Positions 25,717-34,454 of a DNA stretch of 64,000 bases are shown piece by piece. The notes under the pieces were generated by a model that saw only the letters and a program-made list of their open reading frames with translations, ran no database searches and was not told where the DNA came from. A program made the translations under genes and the position numbers. Every line of letters begins with the position of its first letter. The stretch's first letter is position 1. Source of the DNA: Rhizobium sp. NXC24 (GTDB lineage Bacteria > Pseudomonadota > Alphaproteobacteria > Rhizobiales > Rhizobiaceae); the NCBI RefSeq assembly GCF_002944315.1, contig NZ_CP024311.1, forward strand, positions 3,448,501-3,512,500, given 5' to 3'.

Positions 25717-26664
25717 ATGTCGGTGGCGCCACCTCGCAAGAAAAGCAGAGCTGTCTTCTGGATTGCGACGATCGTCATCGGCTCGATCATTTTGGCGACC
25801 GCGTTGCTTGCTAACGATATGCGCAATCTAAGGGCGCTCGATGCTCGTTATCATCTCGATCTGTTCAGCGGGTCGGCCCAGCCAGCCTCACCTCCGGTCG
25901 TAACAGCCGCCGCCCCACAAACCGCCGCCGCCAATCCGAAACCAGCCGAAACCCCTGGCACAAAGAGTGCGACAGCCAATCCCGGGGTCACGACAACCGC
26001 GCCAGCACAGAAGCAGGCCACGCGCGTCAAAAAAGCGGCAACGCCAAAACCAGCCCGGCGCTCCCACTTATTCGACCCGCCCGTCGATGCCCTGCGCGGC
26101 GCCTTCGTGCGAAGCTGGCGAATAAAGGGCGAGACGCTTTGCGCCGACCTTTCGAAATCGGGCCTGTCCGTTGGCGAATGGAGGCAGAGCGCGCTTGACG
26201 CTGGAACCTTCGAATGCAGCTACGAGATTCAGAAAGGCGGCAACGGTGACCGCAATGCTGCGTCGTTCTTCATCATCGTCCGTGGTGCGTCGACCGGAGA
26301 GCTCGACAATATCCGTATCAAGGTGATCATGCCCGACAATGCGGATGGCAGGGCGATCGGCGAGACATTTATCGACGCCGTCGTCCTGCTGCTGACCGAA
26401 ACCCGCTGGCTCGATTTCCAGCCGGCGCTCGAAGCGATCGGCAAGCTGCAGGACGTGACGCTGGAAGCTTTCGGCACAAAGCTCAGCTTCTTCCGGGAAT
26501 TCCGGAACGACAGAAGCTTCAATCTTCAGCTAAGCCTCCAGAGGAAAACGCCGGAACAGATCCGCACCGCCATCGTCTTCGACAAGGCGCGATGGACGCT
26601 GCGGTCGCCGCCACCCGTCACATATCAAACCGCTCGCGAAAATTTTACATGGCGTTCGCGATGA
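25717..26664 (+). CDS. Membrane-anchored protein of unknown function with Pro/Ala-rich linker
   Basis: 315 residues, no family recognised with confidence. A positively charged start (PPRKKSR) is followed by one membrane helix at about 12-32 (FWIATIVIGSIILATALLA), then a low-complexity Ala/Pro/Thr/Lys linker at about 53-120 that could cross the periplasm, and a folded domain of about 195 residues. In the domain SWRIKGETLCADLSKSGLS and FECSYEIQ contain the paired cysteines. The topology suggests an inner-membrane anchor with a periplasmic domain. It stands alone between cutC and the convergent spoVR operon. The start has GGAGTAG-like bases some distance upstream. Confidence 0.7.
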   Translation: MSVAPPRKKSRAVFWIATIVIGSIILATALLANDMRNLRALDARYHLDLFSGSAQPASPPVVTAAAPQTAAANPKPAETPGTKSATANPGVTTTAPAQKQATRVKKAATPKPARRSHLFDPPVDALRGAFVRSWRIKGETLCADLSKSGLSVGEWRQSALDAGTFECSYEIQKGGNGDRNAASFFIIVRGASTGELDNIRIKVIMPDNADGRAIGETFIDAVVLLLTETRWLDFQPALEAIGKLQDVTLEAFGTKLSFFREFRNDRSFNLQLSLQRKTPEQIRTAIVFDKARWTLRSPPPVTYQTARENFTWRSR

Positions 26665-26737
26665 AGGGTCGCTGTTCTCACCGCGCAACGATGGTGGTCA
26701 AATATCGCCAATCTTGATGGCCGGTGAATCTGCGCCG

Positions 26738-28285
26738 TCAGGCCGCAATGGCCGACGGACGCGGATGGACGAGGTGGTCGCGCAGGACCGAGCCGGAGCG
26801 GTCGACCTCCTGCAGCAGCACGTCATAGCTCCAAAGATCGGCAAGGTGCTGCAGCACGCGTTTGGCATCAATATCCTCCAGCAGGCCGCCGTTCAGCACC
26901 GTATGCTTGAGCATGAGCCGCCGGTCGCCGGCAAGATCGACATCGACAATCTCGATATGCGGATCGATCCAGCCGACATCATATTGCCGCGCCAGTTCGC
27001 GCCGGATGCGCTTGTAACCGCGTTCGTCATGGATAGCCGCCACCAGCAATCCCTCCTCCTCTTCCGGATCGTCCGTGAGGTGGAACATGCGCATCTTGCG
27101 CATCAGATGCGGGCTGAGGAACTGCGATACGAAGCTCTCGTCGCGGTAATTCGCCCAGAGGTCGCGCAGTACTCCCATAGTGTCCCCACACCCGGCGATA
27201 TCGGGGAACCATTGCCGGTCCTCGTCCTTCGGCTTGGTCACGATCCGCTCGATGTCCTGCATCATCGCAAAACCGATCGCATAGGGATTGAAACCGGAAA
27301 AGCGCGGATCGTTGAAGGAAGGCTGGAAGACGACATTGGTATGCGATTTCAGGAATTCGAGGAAATCGCCGTCGCCGATGCCGCCGAGTTCGTGCAGCCG
27401 AGTCATGATGCGGTAATGCACGTAGGTCGCCGTGCCCTCATTCATGACCTTGGTCTGGCTTTGCGGATAGAAATATTGCGCCACATGCCGGACGATGCGC
27501 AGGATCTCCCGCTGCCACGGCTTCATCCGCGGCGCCATCTTCTCCAGGAAATAGAGGATATTTTCCTGCGGCAGGCCGGTGAGCGAACGCCGGTGCTCCA
27601 AATCGAGGTCAGGCGCCTTCTTGCCCTTTACGACCGGAACCGTCCGCCAGAGATCGTTGAAGATCCGTTCGTCATATTCGCGCCGCTCGCGCTCGCGCCT
27701 TTCCTCATCGCGAAGATCGAGCGTCTTCTTGCCGGCATAACGGTGGACACCATGCGACATCAGCGCATGCGCGGCATCCAGCGTCCGCTCCACGGCGGCA
27801 TGGCCATAGCGCTCCTCGCAGCGGGCAATATAGCCCTTGGCGAAGTTGAGGTAATCGAGAATACCCTCCGCATCCGTCCAGAGCTTGAAGAGGTAATTGT
27901 TCTTGAAGAAATGATTGTGCCCGAAGGCGGCGTGGGCGACCACCAGCGCCTGCATCGTCGCCGTATTTTCCTCCATCAGATAGGAGATGCAAGGCGAACT
28001 GTTGATGACGATCTCATAGGCAAGCCCGCGCAGACCCTTGCGATAAAAAGCCTCGTGATGAGCAAAATGCTTGCCGAAGGACCAATGCTTGTAGAACAGC
28101 GGCATGCCGATCGAGGAATAGACGTCGAGCATCTGTTCGGCGGTGATGATCTCGATCTGGTTGGGATAAACGTCGAGGCCGAGCTCGTCGAGGGCGATGC
28201 GCTCGCAGGCATTGTGGATCCGCTGGATGGTGGCGAAGTCCCAGTCCGCACCGTCAAAAAGCCGCTCCATCGATGCCTTTGCCAT
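26738..28285 (-). CDS. SpoVR family protein
   Basis: 515-residue cytoplasmic protein of the SpoVR/YcgB family. The family opening MERLFDGADWDF, the DVYPNQIEIITAEQMLD stretch near residue 38 and the conserved FGKHFAHHEAFYRKG near 70 are visible, as is GHNHFFKNNYLF near 120. The biochemical role is unknown; in Bacillus it affects the spore cortex, but in proteobacteria it travels with PrkA and DUF444 in stress operons, as here. Its start overlaps the DUF444 stop by one base (TAATG), with AGGAG upstream, so translation is coupled. Confidence 0.93.
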   Translation of the reverse strand: MAKASMERLFDGADWDFATIQRIHNACERIALDELGLDVYPNQIEIITAEQMLDVYSSIGMPLFYKHWSFGKHFAHHEAFYRKGLRGLAYEIVINSSPCISYLMEENTATMQALVVAHAAFGHNHFFKNNYLFKLWTDAEGILDYLNFAKGYIARCEERYGHAAVERTLDAAHALMSHGVHRYAGKKTLDLRDEERRERERREYDERIFNDLWRTVPVVKGKKAPDLDLEHRRSLTGLPQENILYFLEKMAPRMKPWQREILRIVRHVAQYFYPQSQTKVMNEGTATYVHYRIMTRLHELGGIGDGDFLEFLKSHTNVVFQPSFNDPRFSGFNPYAIGFAMMQDIERIVTKPKDEDRQWFPDIAGCGDTMGVLRDLWANYRDESFVSQFLSPHLMRKMRMFHLTDDPEEEEGLLVAAIHDERGYKRIRRELARQYDVGWIDPHIEIVDVDLAGDRRLMLKHTVLNGGLLEDIDAKRVLQHLADLWSYDVLLQEVDRSGSVLRDHLVHPRPSAIAA

Positions 28286-29556
28286 TATCCGCTCCTGGTT
28301 TCCGCCGCCCGGCGCTGAAAGAGATCATGGAAGACGGGGTAGATCTGGCTGCGATCGCTAACGCGGCGCATCGACAGCACGGGCCACCCCACCTGAATGC
28401 GCTCATAGAGCGACCAAAGCGCCGAGCCGGAAGAGATCGCGACGCTGCGCGCCTCCCCCACCTCCAGATAGGCGAAATACTGGCTAACCGGCAGGATGGC
28501 ACTGGTGAGAAGCGCCGCCGCCGTCGCATTGTCCGAATAGGCGTTGTCGCCATCCGATGCCTGCGCCGCGTAGATGTTCCAGTCCGATGGCGGGAAACGA
28601 TCGTGAACGATCCGCCGCATGGCTTCGAGAGCGCTCGACACCTGCGTGCCGCCGGTCGCCGGACTGCGGAAGAAGGTCTCCTCATCCACCTCTTCGGCCA
28701 CGTCCGTATGGCGGATGAAGACGATCTCGACGCGGCGATACTGCCGCGTCAGGAAGATGTAGAGCAGCATGTAGAAGCGCTTGGCCAGATCCTTCATGTG
28801 CTCCGACATCGAGCCGGAAACATCCATCAGGCAGAACATGACGGCCTGTGCCACCGGCTTCGGCTCGTTCTCGAAACGGCGGTAGCGGATATCGATTGGG
28901 TCGATATAGGGAATACGCCGGACTTTCGATTCCAGCACCTTGATCTCAGCCTCGAGCGCGGCGCGGCGTTCCTCATCCTTGCATTCGGCCGCCTCCGCGA
29001 TGAGTTCGGCGACGGTCTCGGGCTTCGGACGGTGCAGCGCCACGCGCCGCATCATCGCCAGCCGCATGGTGCGGTTGATGGCAAGATTGGCCGGCGATCC
29101 CGTTACCGAATAGCCCGATCGTACCGGATTGGGCTGATCGGTGGTCGTCAGCCGCTTCTTGGCAAGATCGGGAAGTTCAAGATCGTCGAGGAAAAGATCG
29201 AGGAACTCCTCGCGGGTCAGGATGAAGCGGAAGGCGTCTTCGCCACTGCCCTCGCCGCCGGCCCGCCCCCTTCCGCCACCGCTCTCTGGCCGCGGAAGGA
29301 TATCGCCTTCAAGGAAGTCCTTGTTGCCGGGAAGGATATGCTCATGCAGGCCCTCTGGGCCGCGATGGAACCGGGGCTCCTCGGTTCCATCAAGGGGAAT
29401 GCTGATCTCACCGCCCTTCAGAATATCCTGAATGTCGCGATTTTGAGAGGATTCATAGACCGCTCTCTGCACCAGCGCTTTTGCTCTTCGCAAAAACCGT
29501 TGACGATTTTCTAGACTTTTGCCGCCTGGATTCAGGCGCCGGTCAACAATGTGCAT
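28285..29556 (-). CDS. DUF444 / YeaH family von Willebrand A-domain protein
   Basis: 423-residue protein of the YeaH/YhbH family. The N-terminus (MHIVDRRLNPGGKSLENRQRF) is the strongly conserved family start. A Gly/Arg-rich segment at about 85-105 is likely unstructured. The C-terminal half holds a von Willebrand A fold with the metal-site motif DVSGS in MFCLMDVSGSMSEHMK near 248. It lies between prkA and spoVR, 18 bases from the former and overlapping the latter, the conserved yeaG-yeaH-ycgB order. AAGGAAGGA precedes its start. Partner of PrkA in stress response by context; its molecular action is not established. Confidence 0.93.
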   Translation of the reverse strand: MHIVDRRLNPGGKSLENRQRFLRRAKALVQRAVYESSQNRDIQDILKGGEISIPLDGTEEPRFHRGPEGLHEHILPGNKDFLEGDILPRPESGGGRGRAGGEGSGEDAFRFILTREEFLDLFLDDLELPDLAKKRLTTTDQPNPVRSGYSVTGSPANLAINRTMRLAMMRRVALHRPKPETVAELIAEAAECKDEERRAALEAEIKVLESKVRRIPYIDPIDIRYRRFENEPKPVAQAVMFCLMDVSGSMSEHMKDLAKRFYMLLYIFLTRQYRRVEIVFIRHTDVAEEVDEETFFRSPATGGTQVSSALEAMRRIVHDRFPPSDWNIYAAQASDGDNAYSDNATAAALLTSAILPVSQYFAYLEVGEARSVAISSGSALWSLYERIQVGWPVLSMRRVSDRSQIYPVFHDLFQRRAAETRSG

Positions 29557-29574
29557 TCCTTCTTCCTTGGTGGC

Positions 29575-31521
29575 TCATCCTGCCTGTTTCACACGCATGT
29601 ACCATTCCACAAGCCGCCGAACCTGACGCTCGGTATAGCCCCGCGCCATCATGCGTTCGACGAATTCGCCATGTTTCTTTTCCGTCTCGCCATCCTTCTT
29701 GGATCCGAACGAGATCACCGGCAGGAGGTCCTCGACCTGGGAGAACATCCGCTTTTCGATGACTTCGCGAATCTTCTCGTAACTCGTCCAGGACGGATTC
29801 TTTCCGCCGTGGCTTGCCCGCGCCCGCAAGCAGAACTTGACGATCTCGTTGCGGAAGTCCTTCGGATTGGCGATACCCGCCGGCTTTTCGATCTTGGTCA
29901 GTTCCTGGTTGAGAAGCTCTCGGTCCAAAAGCTGGCCGGTATCCGGATCCTTGAAATCCACATCCTCGATCCAGGCATCGGCGTAATCGACATAACGGTC
30001 AAAGAGATTCTGGCCGTAATCCGCATAAGATTCCAGATAGGCCTTTTGAATCTCATGTCCAATAAATTCCGCGTAGCGCGGCCCGAGCTCGCTCTTGATG
30101 AATTCGATGTAGAGCTTTTCGGTTTCGAGCGGCAGTTGCTCGCGACGGATCGCCTGCTCCAGCATATACATCAGATGCACCGGATCGGCACCGATCTCGG
30201 TCGTATCGTAGTTGAAGGTCGCCGCCAGCACCTTGAAGGCGAAGCGGGTCGAAGCCCCGTCCATGCCCTCGTCGACACCGGCCGCATCGCGATACTCCTG
30301 CACGCTGCGCGCCCTCGGATCTGTCTCCTTCAGGCTTTCGCCGTCATAGACCCGAAGCTTGGAGAAGGCCGTCGAGTTCTCGTGCTTGGCAAGCCTCGTC
30401 AGAACCGTGAAGCGAGCAAGCGTTTCCAGCGTCGACGGCGCACAGGGCGCGTCGCTAAGCTCGGATTCCTCGATCAGCTTCTCGTAGATCTTCTGTTCTT
30501 CGGTGACCCGCAAGCAATAAGGCACCTTCACGACGCAGATACGGTCGATGAACGCCTCATTGTTCTTGTTGGCCTTGAAGGTCTGCCATTCCGACTCGTT
30601 CGAGTGGGCGAGAATGATGCCCGAGAAGGGAATGGCGCCGATATTCTCGGTGCCGATGTAATTGCCTTCCTGCGTCGCCGTCAGCAGCGGATGCAACATC
30701 TTGATCGGCGCCTTGAACATCTCAACGAATTCGAGAATGCCCTGGTTGGCGCGATTGAGCGCACCGGAATAGCTGTAGGCGTCGGGATCGTTCTGCGCCA
30801 GGCTCTCGAGCTTGCGGATATCGACCTTGCCGACCAGCGAGGAGATGTCCTGGTTGTTTTCATCACCCGGTTCGGTCTTGGCGACGGCGATTTGTCGCAG
30901 CCTTGACGGCTGTATCCTGACCACGCGGAACCGCGAAATGTCGCCCTCGAACTCTTCCAGCCGCTTCAGGCACCACGGGCTCATCAGCCCGGTCAGGCGC
31001 CGGCGCGGAATGCCGTAGCGCTCCTCGACCATCGGCCCCATGGTCACGGGATCGAAGACGCTGAGCGGGCTTTCGAACACTGGACTGAGCTCGTTGCCGG
31101 CTTTCAGCACATAGATGGGGTGGACCTCCATCAGCGACTTCAGCCGCTCGGCGAGCGAGGATTTACCGCCGCCGACAGGCCCGAGCAGATAGAGGATCTG
31201 CTTGCGCTCCTCCAACCCCTGCGCCGCATGGCGGAAGAAGGCGACGATACGTTCGATCGTCTCTTCCATACCGAAGAAGCCGGAGAAAGCCGGATAGGTT
31301 CGGATGGTTCGGTTCATGAAGATACGCCCGAGGCGGGTATCCTTGGCCGTATCGATCAGCAGTGGTTCACCCATCGCGGCCAGCAGGCGCTCCGACGCAT
31401 TCGCGTACATGAGCGGATCATCCCGGCTCGCTTCCAGGTATTCGGAGAATGACATCTCGACTTCGCGCCGTGCTTCGAAAGAACGGGCGAACGTGTTGAA
31501 TAGCACATCGTTGTTTAACAT
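29575..31521 (-). CDS. prkA: PrkA family serine protein kinase / AAA protein
   Basis: 648 residues from the ATG at 31521, which has GAGG four bases upstream; an earlier in-frame ATG would add an unlikely leader. The N-terminal AAA part has Walker A GPVGGGKSS at about 114-122 after ILYLL. The PrkA-specific C-terminal domain follows (ALNRANQGILEFVEMFK and the NIGAIPFSGIILAHSNE region near 335). E. coli YeaG, its relative, acts in nitrogen-starvation and stationary-phase adaptation. It leads the operon with DUF444 and spoVR. The 468-base leader upstream is long for a simple promoter. Confidence 0.95.
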   Translation of the reverse strand: MLNNDVLFNTFARSFEARREVEMSFSEYLEASRDDPLMYANASERLLAAMGEPLLIDTAKDTRLGRIFMNRTIRTYPAFSGFFGMEETIERIVAFFRHAAQGLEERKQILYLLGPVGGGKSSLAERLKSLMEVHPIYVLKAGNELSPVFESPLSVFDPVTMGPMVEERYGIPRRRLTGLMSPWCLKRLEEFEGDISRFRVVRIQPSRLRQIAVAKTEPGDENNQDISSLVGKVDIRKLESLAQNDPDAYSYSGALNRANQGILEFVEMFKAPIKMLHPLLTATQEGNYIGTENIGAIPFSGIILAHSNESEWQTFKANKNNEAFIDRICVVKVPYCLRVTEEQKIYEKLIEESELSDAPCAPSTLETLARFTVLTRLAKHENSTAFSKLRVYDGESLKETDPRARSVQEYRDAAGVDEGMDGASTRFAFKVLAATFNYDTTEIGADPVHLMYMLEQAIRREQLPLETEKLYIEFIKSELGPRYAEFIGHEIQKAYLESYADYGQNLFDRYVDYADAWIEDVDFKDPDTGQLLDRELLNQELTKIEKPAGIANPKDFRNEIVKFCLRARASHGGKNPSWTSYEKIREVIEKRMFSQVEDLLPVISFGSKKDGETEKKHGEFVERMMARGYTERQVRRLVEWYMRVKQAG

Positions 31522-31989
31522 GGCGCCTCGATAGCTTGCTATTGCAATAAACGCCGGACTTAACGGGATCACTTCCCGCTAGTATCTAAGGTGCGGTAAT
31601 AGTCGCTTCGAATCAATAGGTGACCCTTCAATAATTCGTACGCTTGATTGCATTAGCCATCAATATCTTGAAAGGTTCTTTCACCGGAATTAATAATGAA
31701 TACCTCTAAAGTTGCGAAGTTTGTCCGATTCTCCACCATTAGACGCGCTTGACAGCCCCTGCAAAAGCGCGAGCCAGGCTCGCCCTTTCTGATGGCCTGA
31801 AGCCGCGATATTCCGCTTGAAACAAAGGGAAAATTCAGGGTCGGAAAAGTGCGAGGAATCTAAGCTCCCCCACCGGCCACTTGCAGGACGTGGATAACAC
31901 CAGGGATTGCCGTGCTGCATATCGGCCACGCCGCTTTGCTGATAGCCGATACGGCTGCCGCAGATCCGATGATATTGTGAAGATAAGAA
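31522..31989. other. Long intergenic region, prkA to tRNA-Phe
   Basis: 468 bases with no supported gene. It should hold the prkA promoter at its left end. At 31769-31783 GCGAGCC-A-GGCTCGC is a perfect seven-base inverted repeat followed by CCTTTCT, perhaps a remnant repeat or weak terminator. A minus-strand frame running through the tRNA (31690-32034) is not credible. I see no copy of the tRNA end that would mark an integration site. Confidence 0.4.
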
Positions 31990-32065
31990 TGGTGCCCAGG
32001 ACCGGAATCGAACCAGTGACACGCGGATTTTCAATCCGCTGCTCTACCAACTGAGCTACCTGGGC
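31990..32065 (-). tRNA. tRNA-Phe (GAA)
   Basis: 76 bases including an encoded CCA. On the minus strand the acceptor stem is GCCCAGG / CCTGGGC. The D arm is TAGCTCAGTTGGTAGAGC. The anticodon stem GGATT / AATCC frames the loop TTGAAAA, giving anticodon GAA. The T arm is CTGGTTCGATTCCGG-like with the GTTCGA core. All arms pair properly. It lies downstream of yacG on the same strand. Confidence 0.97.
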
Positions 32066-32249
32066 ATCCTTGCTTCGCGCTGATCGGAAGGTCTTGGAAG
32101 ACCCTGGGCGGTTGGTTCGCCCCGGAAGCGAGCGGGGTTATAGCATCTTGTTCGCCCATGTCCAGCCGCAAATGACTCTTTTTTGACAGGAAATGGATTT
32201 TTGGCAATTCGCGAATAAAATGAAAGGCTTCGTGGAAATGGCGAAGCAC

Positions 32250-32459
32250 CTATTCCTCGTCGGACGCCTTGGTCTCGTCCTCGGCAACGGGAATGGCATA
32301 GGCGCCGTTCAACCACCGCGACAGATCGAGTGAGCGGCAGCGATCAGAGCAGAAGGGATAATGCTCGCGCACCGAAGGTCGCCCGCATTCCGCGCAAGCC
32401 CGTGTCTTGCGCAGCGGCTCGATCTTTGCCCCCACCTTGATCTTGTCGTCGTCCGCCAT
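32250..32459 (-). CDS. yacG: DNA gyrase inhibitor YacG
   Basis: 69 residues from the ATG at 32459, preceded by AAGG at good spacing; an ATG nine bases earlier, overlapping the maf stop, is the alternative. The four zinc cysteines are in CAECG and FCSDRC, followed by SLDLSRWLNG, the complete YacG signature. An acidic tail (EDETKASDEE) ends the protein. In E. coli YacG binds GyrB and blocks DNA binding by gyrase. It is last in the hisD-to-yacG block and directly follows maf, an order common in alphaproteobacteria. Confidence 0.9.
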   Translation of the reverse strand: MADDDKIKVGAKIEPLRKTRACAECGRPSVREHYPFCSDRCRSLDLSRWLNGAYAIPVAEDETKASDEE

Positions 32460-32464
32460 GACGA

Positions 32465-33085
32465 TCATCCTTCCTGCCATTCCGCGTAGACGTCGAATCC
32501 TTCGCCCGCGAGAAGCAGCATGGTTTCATAAAGTGGCAATCCAACGACATTCGTGTAGGAGCCGATCAGCTTCTGCACGAAGGAGCCGGCGAGCCCCTGT
32601 ATGCCATAGGCACCCGCCTTGCCGCGCCATTGGCCGGAGGCGAGATACATATCGATATCCTTGCCGGACAGCCGCTTGAAGCGGACTTTGGTCTCGACCA
32701 CCTTCTGGCGCAGCTTGCGGTCCGGCGTGATCAGGCAGATGCCGGTATAGACGACATGGCTGCGGCCGGAGAGCAGATGCAGCGCAGAAGACGCCTCTTC
32801 GACGAATTCCGCTTTCGGCAGGATTCGCCGGCCGACGGCGACGACCGTATCGGCGGCGAGGATATAGCTTCCCTGCCAGGCGACGTCGCCCTTTACCGCC
32901 GCAAACGCCGCCTCGCTTTTTTCCGTCGAAAGCCGGCGCGCCAGCGAGCGCGGGTGCTCCGACTTCTTCGGAGCCTCGTCGATATCCATGGGCATCAGGC
33001 GCGCCGCTTCAATTCCCGCCTGATGCAGGAGGTCGACGCGGCGCGGCGATCCGGAGGCCAGTATCAGCTTGTGTTTCAGCGCCAT
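32465..33085 (-). CDS. maf: Maf family nucleotide pyrophosphatase
   Basis: 206-residue Maf protein, a house-cleaning pyrophosphatase for odd nucleoside triphosphates, once called a septum inhibitor. The N-terminal [18 protein letters not shown] is the phosphate-binding signature. [11 protein letters not shown] near 75 holds the catalytic aspartate, and [25 protein letters not shown] near 150-174 is the conserved end region that gives specificity. It starts 58 bases after infA on the same strand and is followed by yacG with a small overlap or gap, depending on the yacG start. Confidence 0.93.
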   Translation of the reverse strand: MALKHKLILASGSPRRVDLLHQAGIEAARLMPMDIDEAPKKSEHPRSLARRLSTEKSEAAFAAVKGDVAWQGSYILAADTVVAVGRRILPKAEFVEEASSALHLLSGRSHVVYTGICLITPDRKLRQKVVETKVRFKRLSGKDIDMYLASGQWRGKAGAYGIQGLAGSFVQKLIGSYTNVVGLPLYETMLLLAGEGFDVYAEWQEG

Positions 33086-33143
33086 AAAACCTCGACCGTG
33101 ACAGGCGGCATTTCGGAGGGCCGGCTCGGATGCGAGCTGCGGA

Positions 33144-33362
33144 CTACTTGAAACGATAGGTGATGCGGCCCTTGGTCAGGTCGTAGGGTGTCATTTCCAC
33201 GAGCACCTTGTCGCCGGCGAGAACCCGGATGCGGTTCTTGCGCATGCGGCCGGCGGTGTGAGCGATGATCTCATGCTCATTTTCCAGCTTCACACGGAAG
33301 GTCGCGTTCGGCAGCAATTCGGTGACGACACCGGGAAATTCAAGGACTTCTTCTTTCGGCAT
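33144..33362 (-). CDS. infA: Translation initiation factor IF-1
   Basis: 72-residue single OB-fold protein. The ATG at 33362 gives [13 protein letters not shown], the standard rhizobial start; an earlier frame-open ATG at 33401 would add 13 atypical residues. [18 protein letters not shown] is the ribosome-contact region, and GRITYRFK is the normal end. It binds the ribosomal A site during initiation with IF-2 and IF-3. The gap of 142 bases to the upstream phosphatase gene suggests it has its own promoter; maf follows on the same strand. Confidence 0.96.
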   Translation of the reverse strand: MPKEEVLEFPGVVTELLPNATFRVKLENEHEIIAHTAGRMRKNRIRVLAGDKVLVEMTPYDLTKGRITYRFK

Positions 33363-33504
33363 TAAAGCTTCTTTTCCTGTGGGGTTGATGCCGGCTTCCA
33401 TGACAAAAAGTAAGGCCGCCGGAATTTTGCGCGGAAACTACACAATCGTCGCGGTTTTGTGAACCTCGTTGATAAGGCTTTCTGCATTTGTTTAACGAGA
33501 CACT

Positions 33505-33972
33505 CTAAAGAGAGCCGCGATGCTCGACCAGCCGGCTTTCGATCAGGCCGAGCAGATAGTCTCTCACCTCGCGATACGCATTGAGAATCTGCTCGCGCGT
33601 GCCGCCGGCGACCGAGGGATCGATGGTCGGCCAATAGATGACATCGATGGCATTGGCGCGCGTCAGTTCGAGAGCCGCATGATGTGCTTCGGGAGACAGC
33701 GTGATGATGACGTCGAAGAAATCATCCTCCAGCTCCTCCAGCGTCTGCGGCTGCCGGCGCCCGAGCGAGAGACCGATCTCGCCGAGGACGACATCCACGA
33801 ACGGGTTGCGTTCGCCTGCGCGCACGCCCGCCGAGGCGACATAGGTGCCCTGCGGCAGCATTCCGCGCGCGATCGCCTCGGCCATCGGCGAGCGGATGGT
33901 GTTGAGCCCGCACATGAACAGAATGGCACCGGGCGGCTTCCCATTATGTTCGATAGCCTTCGGCTGTTCCAT
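33505..33972 (-). CDS. Low-molecular-weight protein phosphatase-like protein
   Basis: 155 residues from the ATG at 33972; a GTG at 33981 overlapping the UPF0262 stop is an alternative. The P-loop CGLNTIRS gives the nucleophile C21, R27 and S28 of the C-x5-R-S signature. YWPTIDPSVAGG supplies the Asp-Pro general acid expected late in low-molecular-weight tyrosine phosphatases and arsenate reductases. It could dephosphorylate tyrosine or act on arsenate. Its constant place between UPF0262 and infA in rhizobia argues for a core-cell role. It probably shares a transcript with hisD and UPF0262. Confidence 0.85.
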   Translation of the reverse strand: MEQPKAIEHNGKPPGAILFMCGLNTIRSPMAEAIARGMLPQGTYVASAGVRAGERNPFVDVVLGEIGLSLGRRQPQTLEELEDDFFDVIITLSPEAHHAALELTRANAIDVIYWPTIDPSVAGGTREQILNAYREVRDYLLGLIESRLVEHRGSL

Positions 33973-33977
33973 TGCCG

Positions 33978-34451
33978 TCACCCGCGCCAGTAGAGCACGC
34001 AGACGAGTGTGAAAAGCCGCCGGGCCGTATCGAAATCCACGATGATCTTACCCTTCAGCCGGTCCATCAGCGTCCGCGAGCCTTCATTGTGAATGCCGCG
34101 GCGGCCCATGTCGATCGCCTCGATGCGGCTGGGGGTGGCGGAACGGATAGCCTCGTAATAGCTTTCGCAGATCATGAAGTAGTCCTTCACGATCCTGCGG
34201 AACGGCGTCAGCGACAGAATGTGAGTGGCGACGACGCCCCCCTCTTCCGTGCGGATATCGAAGACGAGCTTCTGGTCGACCAGAGACAGGCTCAGCCGAT
34301 AAGGCCCGCCGCCATGGCCGACGGGCTCGAAACTGTTTTCCTCGATCAGATCGAAAATGGCGACGGCGCGCTCGTGCTCGACATCGGGCGTCGAACGGCC
34401 GATCGTGTCGTCCAGGATCACGTCGCTCAGCCGGAAGACGCCTTCAGCCAT
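33978..34451 (-). CDS. UPF0262 family protein
   Basis: 157-residue conserved alphaproteobacterial protein of unknown function. It is soluble, with no signal or membrane segment. Conserved stretches include [20 protein letters not shown] at the start, [18 protein letters not shown] near 50 and [19 protein letters not shown] near 113. It starts three bases past the hisD stop and ends at the start of the phosphatase gene, so the three are tightly coupled. The fixed hisD-UPF0262 pairing in this group is the only clue to its role. Confidence 0.9.
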   Translation of the reverse strand: MAEGVFRLSDVILDDTIGRSTPDVEHERAVAIFDLIEENSFEPVGHGGGPYRLSLSLVDQKLVFDIRTEEGGVVATHILSLTPFRRIVKDYFMICESYYEAIRSATPSRIEAIDMGRRGIHNEGSRTLMDRLKGKIIVDFDTARRLFTLVCVLYWRG

Positions 34452-34454
34452 GCC

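Noticed and set aside
26714..29514. Two long plus-strand frames opposite spoVR and DUF444
   Set aside because: Both are shadows of recognised genes.
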